DNA of 9,905 nucleotides from the NCBI GenBank assembly GCA_012728025.1, contig JAAYFX010000120.1, positions 1 through 9,905 on the forward strand. The letters are read 5' to 3'. The notes beneath the pieces were generated by a model. It saw only the letters and a program-made list of their open reading frames with translations. It made no database searches and was not told the DNA's origin. The translations under genes and the position numbers were made by a program. Shown piece after piece: positions 1-6,977 of this stretch (within the stretch, counting starts at the first letter, position 1; every line of letters begins with the position of its first letter). The DNA comes from Clostridiales bacterium (GTDB lineage Bacteria; Bacillota; Clostridia; Oscillospirales; Oscillospiraceae).

Positions 1-1725
1 AGAGGTAAGGGAACCTTAAACCAGCCCTTTGAAGGCATTATTAACAACCTTGAAAGACGCCATCGTGAAACTCAAAGCTCCGGCATGAGAAGTGACATTG
101 AGCAGAGTATGGGTGAGTTTTTCTGTCCGGCCTGTAAAGGTAAAAGACTTAAAAAAGAAGCCCTTGCCGTTACCGTAGGCGGTATAAATATTTCTGACTT
201 TTGCGATTTGTCAGTTGCTCGTGGCTTGGAGTTTATTGAGGGTATTGAGCTTTCAGAGCGGGATATGATGATAGCCGGCCGCATTTTAAAGGAAATTAAG
301 GAGCGGCTTTTATTCTTGCACAATGTAGGTCTGCAATACCTCACCTTATCCAGAGGGGCGGGCACCTTGTCCGGCGGCGAAAGTCAGCGCATACGTCTTG
401 CAACCCAAATAGGCTCATCTCTTATGGGAGTTTTATACATCCTTGACGAGCCATCCATTGGCCTGCATCAAAGAGACAACGAAAAGCTCCTTAAAACTCT
501 AAGAGAGCTTTGTGACATTGGAAATACACTTATCGTCGTTGAGCACGACGAGGACACCATGCGGGCAGCAGACTGCATTGTGGACATTGGCCCTGGGGCG
601 GGAGTCCATGGGGGCGAAGTTGTCTGCGTTGGGACGATTGACGATATTTGCCGCTGCGAAAATTCCATTACGGGTCAGTATCTTAGCGGAAAAAAGAAAA
701 TCCCAGTACCGGAAAAGCGAAGGGCGGGCAACGGCAAAAGCCTTGTAATACGCAAGGCCAGCCAAAACAACCTTAAAAATGTGGACGTAGCCATACCTTT
801 AGGCACTCTCACCTGCGTAACGGGGGTTTCCGGCAGCGGCAAGTCCTCTCTTATAAACGAGGTGCTTTATAAAAAGCTTGCCTTGGAGCTAAACCGTGCG
901 AAAACCTATGCCGGTGCCCATGAGAGCATAGAGGGCCTTGAGAATGTGGATAAGGTTATAAGCATTGACCAAAGCCCCATAGGAAGAACCCCCCGCTCAA
1001 ATCCCGCCACCTACACCGGCGTTTTCACCGGCATACGGGAGCTTTTTTCCCAAACACAAGATGCGAAGCTGCGGGGCTACAACGCCGGCAGGTTTTCTTT
1101 TAACGTACGTGGCGGGCGCTGTGAAGCCTGCGCCGGAGACGGCCTTGTTAAAATAGAAATGCACTTTCTGCCGGATATTTTTGTCCCCTGTGAGGTCTGC
1201 AAGGGCAAGCGGTATAATCGTGAAACTCTGGAGGTGCGCTATAAGGGCAAAAACATCTCCGAAGTGCTGGAAATGACCATTGAGGAAGCCGAAAAGTTTT
1301 TTGAAAACCTTCCTAAAATACGAGGACAGCTAAAGACCCTTTGTGATGTTGGTATGGGTTATGTTAGGCTGGGGCAGTCCTCCACCACCCTTTCCGGCGG
1401 CGAGGCCCAAAGGATAAAGCTTGCCTCGGAGCTGTGCAAAAGAAGCACTGGGAAAACCGTTTATATCCTTGACGAACCGACCACCGGCCTGCATATTGCA
1501 GACGTTGACCTTTTGATAGGGGTTTTAAACCGCCTTGTAGATGGGGGAAATACTGTTATTGTTATTGAGCATAATCTAGACGTTATCAAAACCTCTGACT
1601 ATGTGATTGACCTTGGCCCCGAAGGCGGGGACATGGGCGGTGAAATTATTTTCACAGGAACGCCGGAGGACTGCGCCGCCTGCGAGAAAAGCTATACAGG
1701 CCAGTTTCTTAAGAAAATGCTTTAG
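1..1725 (+). CDS. uvrA: UvrABC excinuclease subunit A, C-terminal part (5' end outside window)
   Basis: UvrA is the damage-sensing ATPase of nucleotide excision repair; it dimerises, loads UvrB on lesions and acts on DNA in the cytoplasm. The frame is open from base 1, and 574 codons are present, against about 940 for the whole family, so roughly the first 370 residues are missing. Counting from the first visible codon, the first ABC signature LSGGESQR lies near residue 123 and its Walker B LDEPSIGL has Asp149. The second ATPase half has Walker A GVSGSGKSS from residue 275, the zinc module C374-x2-C377-x19-C397-x2-C400, signature LSGGEAQR near 464, and Walker B LDEPTTGL with Asp491. The C-terminus (SYTGQFLKKML) is normal for the family. 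The first internal ATG at 85 is not the true start. The TAG stop coincides with the edge of the inverted-repeat element that follows. Identification is very secure. Confidence 0.97.
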   Translation, partial: RGKGTLNQPFEGIINNLERRHRETQSSGMRSDIEQSMGEFFCPACKGKRLKKEALAVTVGGINISDFCDLSVARGLEFIEGIELSERDMMIAGRILKEIKERLLFLHNVGLQYLTLSRGAGTLSGGESQRIRLATQIGSSLMGVLYILDEPSIGLHQRDNEKLLKTLRELCDIGNTLIVVEHDEDTMRAADCIVDIGPGAGVHGGEVVCVGTIDDICRCENSITGQYLSGKKKIPVPEKRRAGNGKSLVIRKASQNNLKNVDVAIPLGTLTCVTGVSGSGKSSLINEVLYKKLALELNRAKTYAGAHESIEGLENVDKVISIDQSPIGRTPRSNPATYTGVFTGIRELFSQTQDAKLRGYNAGRFSFNVRGGRCEACAGDGLVKIEMHFLPDIFVPCEVCKGKRYNRETLEVRYKGKNISEVLEMTIEEAEKFFENLPKIRGQLKTLCDVGMGYVRLGQSSTTLSGGEAQRIKLASELCKRSTGKTVYILDEPTTGLHIADVDLLIGVLNRLVDGGNTVIVIEHNLDVIKTSDYVIDLGPEGGDMGGEIIFTGTPEDCAACEKSYTGQFLKKML

Positions 1726-1742
1726 GGCGTGTTGACACTACC
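1723..1742 (+). repeat. Left terminal inverted repeat plus TA
   Basis: This 20-base end pairs with 1869-1888 with two mismatches. Its first two bases (TA) are the putative target duplication and, with the element's first G, form the TAG stop of uvrA. Confidence 0.8.
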
Positions 1743-1886
1743 GTTCAACGCCCATCTTTTGACGAATTTCCCGCCATGCTGCGTTAAAAATTCTTGCAGT
1801 GGACAAACCACAACTGCGAATTTTTGCCTTGCCTTGCGAAAAATCCCCTTCAAAATCTGAGCATTTCAGGTAGTGTCGACACACCC
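1725..1886. mobile_element. MITE-like palindromic element with 18-bp terminal inverted repeats
   Basis: The left end (1725-1742, GGGCGTGTTGACACTACC) and the right end (1869-1886, GGTAGTGTCGACACACCC) are inverted copies with two mismatches in 18. Both ends are flanked by TA (1723-1724 and 1887-1888), which looks like a TA target duplication. The interior has no meaningful reading frame. Its two halves are imperfect reverse complements centred near 1803-1807: AAAAATTC..GCAG..TGG at about 1786-1802 opposes its complement at about 1808-1825, and further matching blocks lie outside this. The whole element could therefore fold into one long hairpin. Known biology: short non-coding elements with transposon-like ends and a TA duplication are MITEs moved in trans, commonly by IS630/Tc1-mariner-type transposases; an IS5-type origin (CTAR-like target) is also possible. 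Family assignment is inference. It could act as a 3' hairpin for uvrA mRNA. Confidence 0.75.
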
Positions 1887-1888
1887 TA
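1869..1888 (-). repeat. Right terminal inverted repeat plus TA
   Basis: Reverse complement of the left end with two mismatches (C/T and T/C when read in the same orientation). It closes with CCCTA, mirroring the TAGGG of the left end. Confidence 0.8.
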
Positions 1889-1898
1889 GGGCAAATCC

Positions 1899-1927
1899 GT
1901 AACAAATCTTTTTCTCCCCCGTATTAT
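1899..1927 (+). promoter_or_regulatory. Candidate sigma-A promoter for the 1949 gene
   Basis: A -10 candidate TATTAT (1922-1927; five of six consensus bases) stands 17 bases after a weaker -35 candidate GTAACA (1899-1904; four of six). Transcription would start around 1933-1936, inside the loop of the hairpin at 1911-1946. It lies just downstream of the MITE-like element, so the downstream cluster need not depend on read-through from uvrA. Motif match only; moderate to low certainty. Confidence 0.4.
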
Positions 1928-1946
1928 GGACTGTAAGGGGGAGAAA
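1911..1946 (+). promoter_or_regulatory. Perfect 10-bp hairpin covering the ribosome site of the 1949 gene
   Basis: TTTCTCCCCC (1911-1920) is the exact reverse complement of GGGGGAGAAA (1937-1946), with a 16-base loop. The right arm contains the only plausible Shine-Dalgarno sequence (GGGGGAG, 1937-1943) for the ATG at 1949. In RNA that includes both arms the ribosome site would be base-paired. No U-run follows, so it does not look like an intrinsic terminator. As DNA it could also be a dyad operator flanking the candidate -10. Confidence 0.55.
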
Positions 1947-1948
1947 TT

Positions 1949-2299
1949 ATGGATATTTTAAAAATTGCTCTATCTATGGCTCTAAGCCTTGGCTTTTTGT
2001 TTTTACTTTGGAGCATAAAAGGCTGGCTTTTAAGACCAACAGTTGGAGGGAAAGATGCCAGCCTCACAGTGACAGTTTCGGCACGGGGGGCGGCAAAAAA
2101 CCTTGAGCATACAATTTATGGACTTAATTGGCTTAGAAAGAGCGGAAGCCTTTACGCCGATATACTTATAGTTGACGAAGGACTTGAGCCGAAGGCCGCA
2201 GAGCTTGCACGATTGTTATCGGAAGATGACATGAGCATTCAGGTCTGCTCACCGGACCAGATAGAATATTTTATCATACGGAGCTGCTACGATGGATGA
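1949..2299 (+). CDS. Small membrane-anchored protein of unknown function, glycosyltransferase-like fragment
   Basis: I do not recognise this 116-residue protein as a named family. It starts with one hydrophobic segment (about residues 6-23), followed by a basic patch (K24, R29), which suggests a single N-terminal membrane anchor with the rest in the cytoplasm. Residues about 40-105 read like the first part of a GT-A (family 2 glycosyltransferase) fold: a beta-strand with SARGAAKNLEHTI, then YADILIVDEGLEPKAAELA, where glycosyltransferases usually have a DDGS-type motif and then a helix. The catalytic remainder of such enzymes is absent, so activity is unlikely. The Shine-Dalgarno GGGGGAG sits 5 bases before the ATG and is inside a perfect hairpin. 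Its end overlaps the recD2 start by 8 bases, so the two are translationally linked. The coupling and clean ribosome site support a real gene; function is unknown. Confidence 0.8.
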   Translation: MDILKIALSMALSLGFLFLLWSIKGWLLRPTVGGKDASLTVTVSARGAAKNLEHTIYGLNWLRKSGSLYADILIVDEGLEPKAAELARLLSEDDMSIQVCSPDQIEYFIIRSCYDG

Positions 2300-4553
2300 A
2301 CAAAACAACTACATAGAGGTGTCGGGCACTATAAAATCCCTAGTCTACCAAAACGAGGAAAACGGCTACACTGTCATAAGGCTTGAAACACAAGATGGCG
2401 AGAGCATGACGGTGGTGGGCTGTCTTCCTTATGCCGCCCCCGGCGAGCAGATTACGGTGACGGGGGAGATGACAAGGCATCCCACCCATGGCGAGCAGTT
2501 AAAGGCGCAATGGGCAGAGCGAAGCCTTCCCTCAAGCGCCGGAGCTATTTATGAATATCTATCCTCCGGCGCCATAAGAGGCATAGGCCCTGCCACGGCG
2601 ACCTTACTTATAACAGAGTTTGGAGAAAACACCCTTGCCGTTATTGAAAACGAGCCGGAAAAGCTTGCGCAAATTAGGGGTTTTGGCAGAAGGAAGGCCT
2701 ATGAAATATCAGATGCCTTCAAAAGGCAGACGGGACTAAGAAGGCTTATAGACTTTTTAAGCAACTATTATGTTCCCCCGATAATCGCCATACGCCTTTA
2801 CAGGGCTTATGGGGAAAATGCCTTGGAGCTTTTGCATGAAAACCCATATATAATGGCAGGGGAGAAGATAGGCGCAAGCTTTGCCGAGGCAGACAGACTT
2901 GCTGTGAATATGGGCTTTGAGGAGGACAGCCCCGAGAGGGTTGCCGCCGCAACTATTTACGAGCTTCGCCACAATGCCGGAAATGGCCACACTTTCATAC
3001 CTTCTGACAAGCTTATAGAGGTGACCTGCGAGCTTATTGGCGTGGATGCCCAGTCGGTGGAGGAAGCGCTGGAAGTGCTGTGTGACAGCGGAGAGCTGGT
3101 TTTAAGCAATATTGCCGACAGGCAGGCCATATACCTTGCTGGGCTTTTTGAGGCTGAAACCTACGGGGCAGATAGGATTAAGGAGATATGCGGTGAAAAA
3201 CCGGAAATTAAGTGGGACATAGAATCTCTTATTTCTCAGGTTGAAGGGGAAATGGGAGTAAAGTATGCAGACAGCCAGCTTTATTCCCTGAAAATTGCAG
3301 CGGAAAATTCCATGATGATTCTCACCGGCGGCCCCGGAACGGGAAAAACCACAACTGTTCGTGCCATAGTGTCGCTCTTTGATAAAATGGGGCTTAAAAC
3401 CTTGCTGACAGCCCCAACGGGCAGAGCCGCCAAGCGCATGAGTGAAATTACCGGAAAGGATGCCTCCACAATACACAGGCTTTTAGAGGCTGGCTTTTCC
3501 CTTGAGGGTGACGAGCTTATTTTCAGGCGGGATGAGAACGACCCTCTTGACTGTGACGCAATTATCCTTGACGAATGTTCAATGGTTGACATAACTATTT
3601 TGAAGGCTTTACTTAAGGCCATGCCGGAATCTTGCAGGCTTATTATGGTGGGGGATGCCGACCAGCTTCCAAGCATAGGCCCCGGCCATGTTTTTCAGGA
3701 TTTAATCCGCAGCGGTCTTATTGAAACCGTAAGACTTACGGAAATTTTCAGGCAGACAGCAGCAAGCCGCATAGTGTCAAACGCACATATGATAATAAGG
3801 GGAGATTATCCGGAGCTTTCCGGAAACTCAGCCGACAGTGACTTTTTCTTTTTAAAAAGAACAAGTCCGGCTCAGGCTGTGGAGACCATCGCCGGACTTT
3901 GTGGTGAGCGGTTGCCGAAGAATATGGGCATACCGCCTATGGATATTCAGGTTTTAAGCCCCACAAGACGGGGGGAAACGGGAACGGTTTACCTAAACTC
4001 CGTTTTGCAAAAGGTGCTAAATCCCTCTGCCGAGGGGAAAAAAGAAAAAAATTTCGGGGAAATTGTCTTTCGGGAGGGAGACAGAGTGATGCAAACCCGA
4101 AATAACTATGATATAATGTGGACAAAACAAGAAAAGTCGGATATAAATAACAAGGGAGTAGAAAACTTAGATTTCCCCAATAAGACAGAGCAGGGGACAG
4201 GAGTATATAACGGCGATGTGGGTGTCATAGTTTCCATAGATGCTCAAAGTGAGACAATGAGTGTTCTTTATGATGATAGGCTTGCGGTTTATGCCTTTGA
4301 TATGCTAAACGAGCTTGAACACGCCTTCGCCATGACGGTTCATAAGGCGCAGGGCAGCGAATACAGGGCTGTTATTTTCCTTGCCCTTGATGGGCCGCCC
4401 CAGCTTATGAGCCGCAGCATCCTATACACCGCAGTCACAAGAGCAAGGCAGCTTCTCATAATAGTTGGCGGGGATGCCAGCGTTTTTAAAATGATAGATA
4501 ACCACAAAGTTACAAGAAGATTCAGCGGACTTCGAGCCAGACTTGCGCAATAG
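2292..4553 (+). CDS. recD2: RecD2 (YrrC-like) ATP-dependent 5'-3' DNA helicase
   Basis: This 753-residue protein is a superfamily 1B DNA helicase of the RecD2 type, which works without RecBC and in relatives helps replication-fork integrity, mismatch repair and damage tolerance. The N-terminal region has an OB-like segment (about 1-75) and two helix-hairpin-helix turns, IRGIGPATA from residue 95 and IRGFGRRKA from 128, typical of RecD2. The helicase core shows Walker A GGPGTGKT (346-353, Lys352), Walker B DECSMVD (427-433), motif III GDADQ (454-458), the VHKAQGSE motif (683-690) and LYTAVTRAR (711-719). Length is normal. A hydrophilic segment at about 611-636 is longer than I expect between NNYD and GTGVYNGD. 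The ATG overlaps the previous gene by 8 bases, and GGAG (2280-2283) is 8 bases upstream. It probably shares a transcript with the genes on both sides. Identification is very secure. Confidence 0.96.
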   Translation: MDEQNNYIEVSGTIKSLVYQNEENGYTVIRLETQDGESMTVVGCLPYAAPGEQITVTGEMTRHPTHGEQLKAQWAERSLPSSAGAIYEYLSSGAIRGIGPATATLLITEFGENTLAVIENEPEKLAQIRGFGRRKAYEISDAFKRQTGLRRLIDFLSNYYVPPIIAIRLYRAYGENALELLHENPYIMAGEKIGASFAEADRLAVNMGFEEDSPERVAAATIYELRHNAGNGHTFIPSDKLIEVTCELIGVDAQSVEEALEVLCDSGELVLSNIADRQAIYLAGLFEAETYGADRIKEICGEKPEIKWDIESLISQVEGEMGVKYADSQLYSLKIAAENSMMILTGGPGTGKTTTVRAIVSLFDKMGLKTLLTAPTGRAAKRMSEITGKDASTIHRLLEAGFSLEGDELIFRRDENDPLDCDAIILDECSMVDITILKALLKAMPESCRLIMVGDADQLPSIGPGHVFQDLIRSGLIETVRLTEIFRQTAASRIVSNAHMIIRGDYPELSGNSADSDFFFLKRTSPAQAVETIAGLCGERLPKNMGIPPMDIQVLSPTRRGETGTVYLNSVLQKVLNPSAEGKKEKNFGEIVFREGDRVMQTRNNYDIMWTKQEKSDINNKGVENLDFPNKTEQGTGVYNGDVGVIVSIDAQSETMSVLYDDRLAVYAFDMLNELEHAFAMTVHKAQGSEYRAVIFLALDGPPQLMSRSILYTAVTRARQLLIIVGGDASVFKMIDNHKVTRRFSGLRARLAQ

Positions 4554-4574
4554 GCAAATATGCCAAATGTTTCA

Positions 4575-4582
4575 AAGGAAGG
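4575..4582 (+). promoter_or_regulatory. Ribosome binding site deciding the comF start
   Basis: AAGGAAGG lies 7 bases before the ATG at 4590. The upstream in-frame ATG at 4560 has no comparable site and lies only 6 bases after the recD2 stop, so 4590 is the better start. Confidence 0.75.
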
Positions 4583-4589
4583 TTTTGTT

Positions 4590-5240
4590 ATGGGACTGCT
4601 ATCTAATCTCTTGGACCTGCTATTTCCTCCTCGCTGTGTTTTTTGCAGAAGCATACTAAAAACCGGCGAACGGGGGATGTGCGAAAGCTGCCGTAAAAAC
4701 ATTGAGAGAACAAAAAATGGCGGGGAACAGCATGGTGAGTTTTTCTCTGCCTGTTATTCACCGTTGTACTATGAAGACAAGGTTAGAAGCTCCATCCTCC
4801 GCTTTAAGTTTAATGACGCAACGGCCTATGCTGACACATACGGGACACTGATTGCCGACTGTATTCGTGAAAATCTTAAAGGCCGCTATGATATTATTAG
4901 CTGGGTTCCCTTAAGTGCAAAGCGCCTTAAAAAGCGGGGCTATGACCAAGCCATGCTCCTTGCTATGGCTGCCGCCCTTTATCTGGATGATGTTGCGGTG
5001 GAGCTGCTTTTAAAGCACACAGATGTACCCGCCCAATCTGGCGTGGGCAGCATAGAAAAGCGCCGTGCCAACATCAGCGGTGTTTACGCAGTTAGGGACG
5101 AGGAGCTTGTTCGGGGCAAAAGAATTCTTCTTATTGACGATATAATTACAAGCAGCGCAACCCTTTCGGAATGTGCAAAAACCTTGCTGCTTTCCGGAGC
5201 GGATGAGGTTTTGTGCTGTACACTGGCAAGGACAAGATAA
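4590..5240 (+). CDS. comF: ComF-family phosphoribosyltransferase-like protein
   Basis: This 216-residue protein (start at 4590) belongs to the ComF/GntX family: a small zinc module followed by a type I phosphoribosyltransferase fold. The N-terminus MGLLSNLLDLLFPPRC leads into a four-cysteine module, C16-x2-C19-x11-C31-x2-C34. The PRPP-binding motif LLIDDIITSSATL has the acidic pair D183-D184; the usual loop after it is TTGAT or TTGST, here TSSAT. The sequence KKRGYDQA just before the middle of the domain is also typical. In Bacillus, ComFC is needed for taking up transforming DNA; in many other bacteria the role of family members is unclear. It lies 36 bases after recD2 on the same strand and is probably cotranscribed. 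An alternative start at 4560 would add 10 residues. The family call is secure; a competence role is inferred only. Confidence 0.9.
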   Translation: MGLLSNLLDLLFPPRCVFCRSILKTGERGMCESCRKNIERTKNGGEQHGEFFSACYSPLYYEDKVRSSILRFKFNDATAYADTYGTLIADCIRENLKGRYDIISWVPLSAKRLKKRGYDQAMLLAMAAALYLDDVAVELLLKHTDVPAQSGVGSIEKRRANISGVYAVRDEELVRGKRILLIDDIITSSATLSECAKTLLLSGADEVLCCTLARTR

Positions 5241-5344
5241 GCAAAATGCGTTTTGCGCAAGTCAAACCATAGAAAACATATTATTTTAGCGGCTGCGGGG
5301 AAGGCTTTTTTCCTGTGGCAGGGTATTCTACGAGGTGAACAAAA

Positions 5345-6373
5345 ATGCTTTTTTTTGAAAGAGACATAGCAATAGACCTTGGCACCTCCAGCATAATCGT
5401 ATACGTCGCCGGCAAGGGAATAACCCTTAGGGAGCCAACGGTTGTGGCTGTGGACAAGCACACAGGTCGGCTTTTAAAGGTCGGTGAGGATGCACAGAAA
5501 ATGCTTGGGAGAACTCCGGCGAATATTGTTTCAATATATCCCATAAGCTCGGGGGTAATATCCGACTATGACATGACGGTGCGTATGCTCAAAGAGTTAA
5601 TAGAGCGGATAACCTCCTTCAGTCTTTTCAAACCCAGAATAATAATCTGCGTCCCCGGCAGCATATCCGGCGTTGAAGAAAGAGCTACCATAGACGCAGG
5701 CATTGAAGCCGGCGCAAGAAAGGTGTATCTTCTTGAGTCATCCGTTGCGGCGGCTTTAGGCAGCGGTGCGGATATAACAAAGCCAGACGGGCATTTAGTG
5801 GTGGATATTGGCGGCGGCACAACGGAGATTGCCGTAGTTTCCATTGGCGGTGTTGTTGAAAGCGAGTCTATAAAAACTGCCGGAGGGGCTTTTGACGAAG
5901 CCATCATAAAATATATACGGCGCAAGCACAATCTCCTTATAGGATTTAAAACAGCAGAAGCTCTCAAAATTGGCATTGGCTGCGCCTATCCCGTAAGCGA
6001 AACGAAAACCGAGGAGGTTAAGGGCCGTTGTCTGATGACGGGCTTACCCAGAAGTGTTGACGTTGATACAAACGACATTGCCGAGGCTCTCTCTGAGCCT
6101 ATGGAAGTAATACTTGATTCCACACAAATGGTTCTTGAGCGCACTCCGCCGGAGCTTGTTGCCGATATTGACCAAAACGGCATAATTCTCACCGGAGGCG
6201 GCAGCCTTGTGGCAGGAATGGACAAGCTTATTTACGCTAAAACCGGCATCAGGGTAAGCGCTGTTGACGACGCTTCCACCTGCACTGCCTATGGCGCTGG
6301 AAAGATGCTTGCAAAGCTTGGGGAAATGGAAGACGGCATGATAAACCTTGCCCGTAAAAGGCAGATGAAATAG
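5345..6373 (+). CDS. mreB: MreB/Mbl-family rod-shape actin homologue
   Basis: This 342-residue protein is a bacterial actin of the MreB/Mbl/MreBH group, which forms membrane-bound filaments that guide lateral wall synthesis. The short hydrophobic start MLFF may help membrane contact. Phosphate-1 loop DLGTSS starts at Asp11 (TAN is commoner than TSS at this point), followed by LREPTVVAVD. Phosphate-2 loop DIGGGTTE starts at Asp154, and the adenosine-binding GGGS lies at 284-287. Length is normal. A good ribosome site (GAGGTGA, 5331-5337) precedes the ATG. It follows comF after 104 bases and is closed by a strong terminator, with no mreC or mreD alongside. That suggests a stand-alone paralogue like Bacillus mbl or mreBH rather than the mreBCD gene; this is inference. 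Which paralogue it is cannot be decided here. Confidence 0.9.
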   Translation: MLFFERDIAIDLGTSSIIVYVAGKGITLREPTVVAVDKHTGRLLKVGEDAQKMLGRTPANIVSIYPISSGVISDYDMTVRMLKELIERITSFSLFKPRIIICVPGSISGVEERATIDAGIEAGARKVYLLESSVAAALGSGADITKPDGHLVVDIGGGTTEIAVVSIGGVVESESIKTAGGAFDEAIIKYIRRKHNLLIGFKTAEALKIGIGCAYPVSETKTEEVKGRCLMTGLPRSVDVDTNDIAEALSEPMEVILDSTQMVLERTPPELVADIDQNGIILTGGGSLVAGMDKLIYAKTGIRVSAVDDASTCTAYGAGKMLAKLGEMEDGMINLARKRQMK

Positions 6374-6374
6374 C

Positions 6375-6416
6375 AAAAAACCACCTACTGACCCTAAGGT
6401 TCGCAGGTGGTTTTTT
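6375..6416. terminator. Bidirectional intrinsic terminator between mreB and the SLOG gene
   Basis: AAAAAACCACCT (6375-6386) pairs perfectly with AGGTGGTTTTTT (6405-6416). The loop contains a further small ACC/GGT pairing. The T-run on the plus strand ends the mreB transcript, and the A-run gives a T-run on the minus strand for the convergent gene, which ends at 6425. Confidence 0.9.
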
Positions 6417-6424
6417 GAGCTTTT

Positions 6425-6928
6425 TTATCCGAGGGGTATTTGTATTATTTCAAGGTTTTTCCGCATGGCATATAAAATTGTGCTCATGGTGCCGCCCTGC
6501 TTACCGCTGTAAGCCGCTATGAGTATCTTGGCGTTATCCACCATGTATCTGTTTCTGCGCATAAGACAGTCGGGGGTATATTCCTTTTGAACTAAGGTGT
6601 AGTAGTCACACTGCTCAAGAAGCATTTTATAGCGATTTTTCAAGCTGTTGCCCCAAGCGTTGGACTGCTTTTCCCAAGGGATGGCTGCCTCAAGACTGAT
6701 GTCTTCATGGCACTCTCTCAAATCGATGACCGCCTCACAAAAGTACATATCGCAGCCAGTGGCCATTCCGCAGATATAATGCCTTATGCCAGCGATATAA
6801 ACTGCTTCCACAGCGTCTGCTATCTGCTGTTTTAAAGTTATGCAATCCTCTGAATTTTCGTTTGCTCCCCAAGGAAGCTTTGCCTGCCTGTGGCCTGTGA
6901 AGGCGCAGGCGTTTTCAATGCGTTCCAT
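6425..6928 (-). CDS. SLOG-family (YpsA/DUF1273-like) nucleotide-binding protein
   Basis: This 167-residue protein matches the YpsA/DUF1273 branch of the SLOG (SMF/DprA-LOG) Rossmann-like superfamily. Visible hallmarks are the start FTGHRQAKLPWG (10-21), the glycine-rich GMATGCD (54-60) with E65, a KQSNAW stretch (87-92), RRNRYMVDNAKILIA (124-138), and the closing loop SGKQGGTMSTI (141-151), which in this superfamily binds a nucleotide-type ligand. It is probably cytosolic, with no signal or membrane segment. The family is proposed to sense or process nucleotide derivatives, and Bacillus YpsA is linked to oxidative-stress protection and cell-division control. The start has an unusual G-only ribosome site, GGGGGG (6933-6938), 4 bases upstream. 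It lies 49 bases after the rubrerythrin stop with no terminator between, so a shared transcript is likely. The family call is strong; its task here is unknown. Confidence 0.88.
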   Translation of the reverse strand: MERIENACAFTGHRQAKLPWGANENSEDCITLKQQIADAVEAVYIAGIRHYICGMATGCDMYFCEAVIDLRECHEDISLEAAIPWEKQSNAWGNSLKNRYKMLLEQCDYYTLVQKEYTPDCLMRRNRYMVDNAKILIAAYSGKQGGTMSTILYAMRKNLEIIQIPLG

Positions 6929-6977
6929 AAGTCCCCCCGACTGAAATTACTGCGGATTTACAGCAAGATGCAAGAGC

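Noticed and set aside
1732..1737. Consensus -35 TTGACA inside the left inverted repeat
   Set aside because: No -10-like hexamer follows at 16-18 bases (TCTTTT at 17), and it points into the element rather than out.
4112..4117. TATAAT within recD2 as an internal promoter
   Set aside because: No acceptable -35 is found 16-18 bases upstream (ATGCAA at 17), and it lies in clear coding sequence.
5241..5256. GCAAAA/TTTTGC hairpin just after comF as a terminator
   Set aside because: The stem is only 6 bp, mostly A-T, and no T-run follows. It could at most be a weak pause or processing site.
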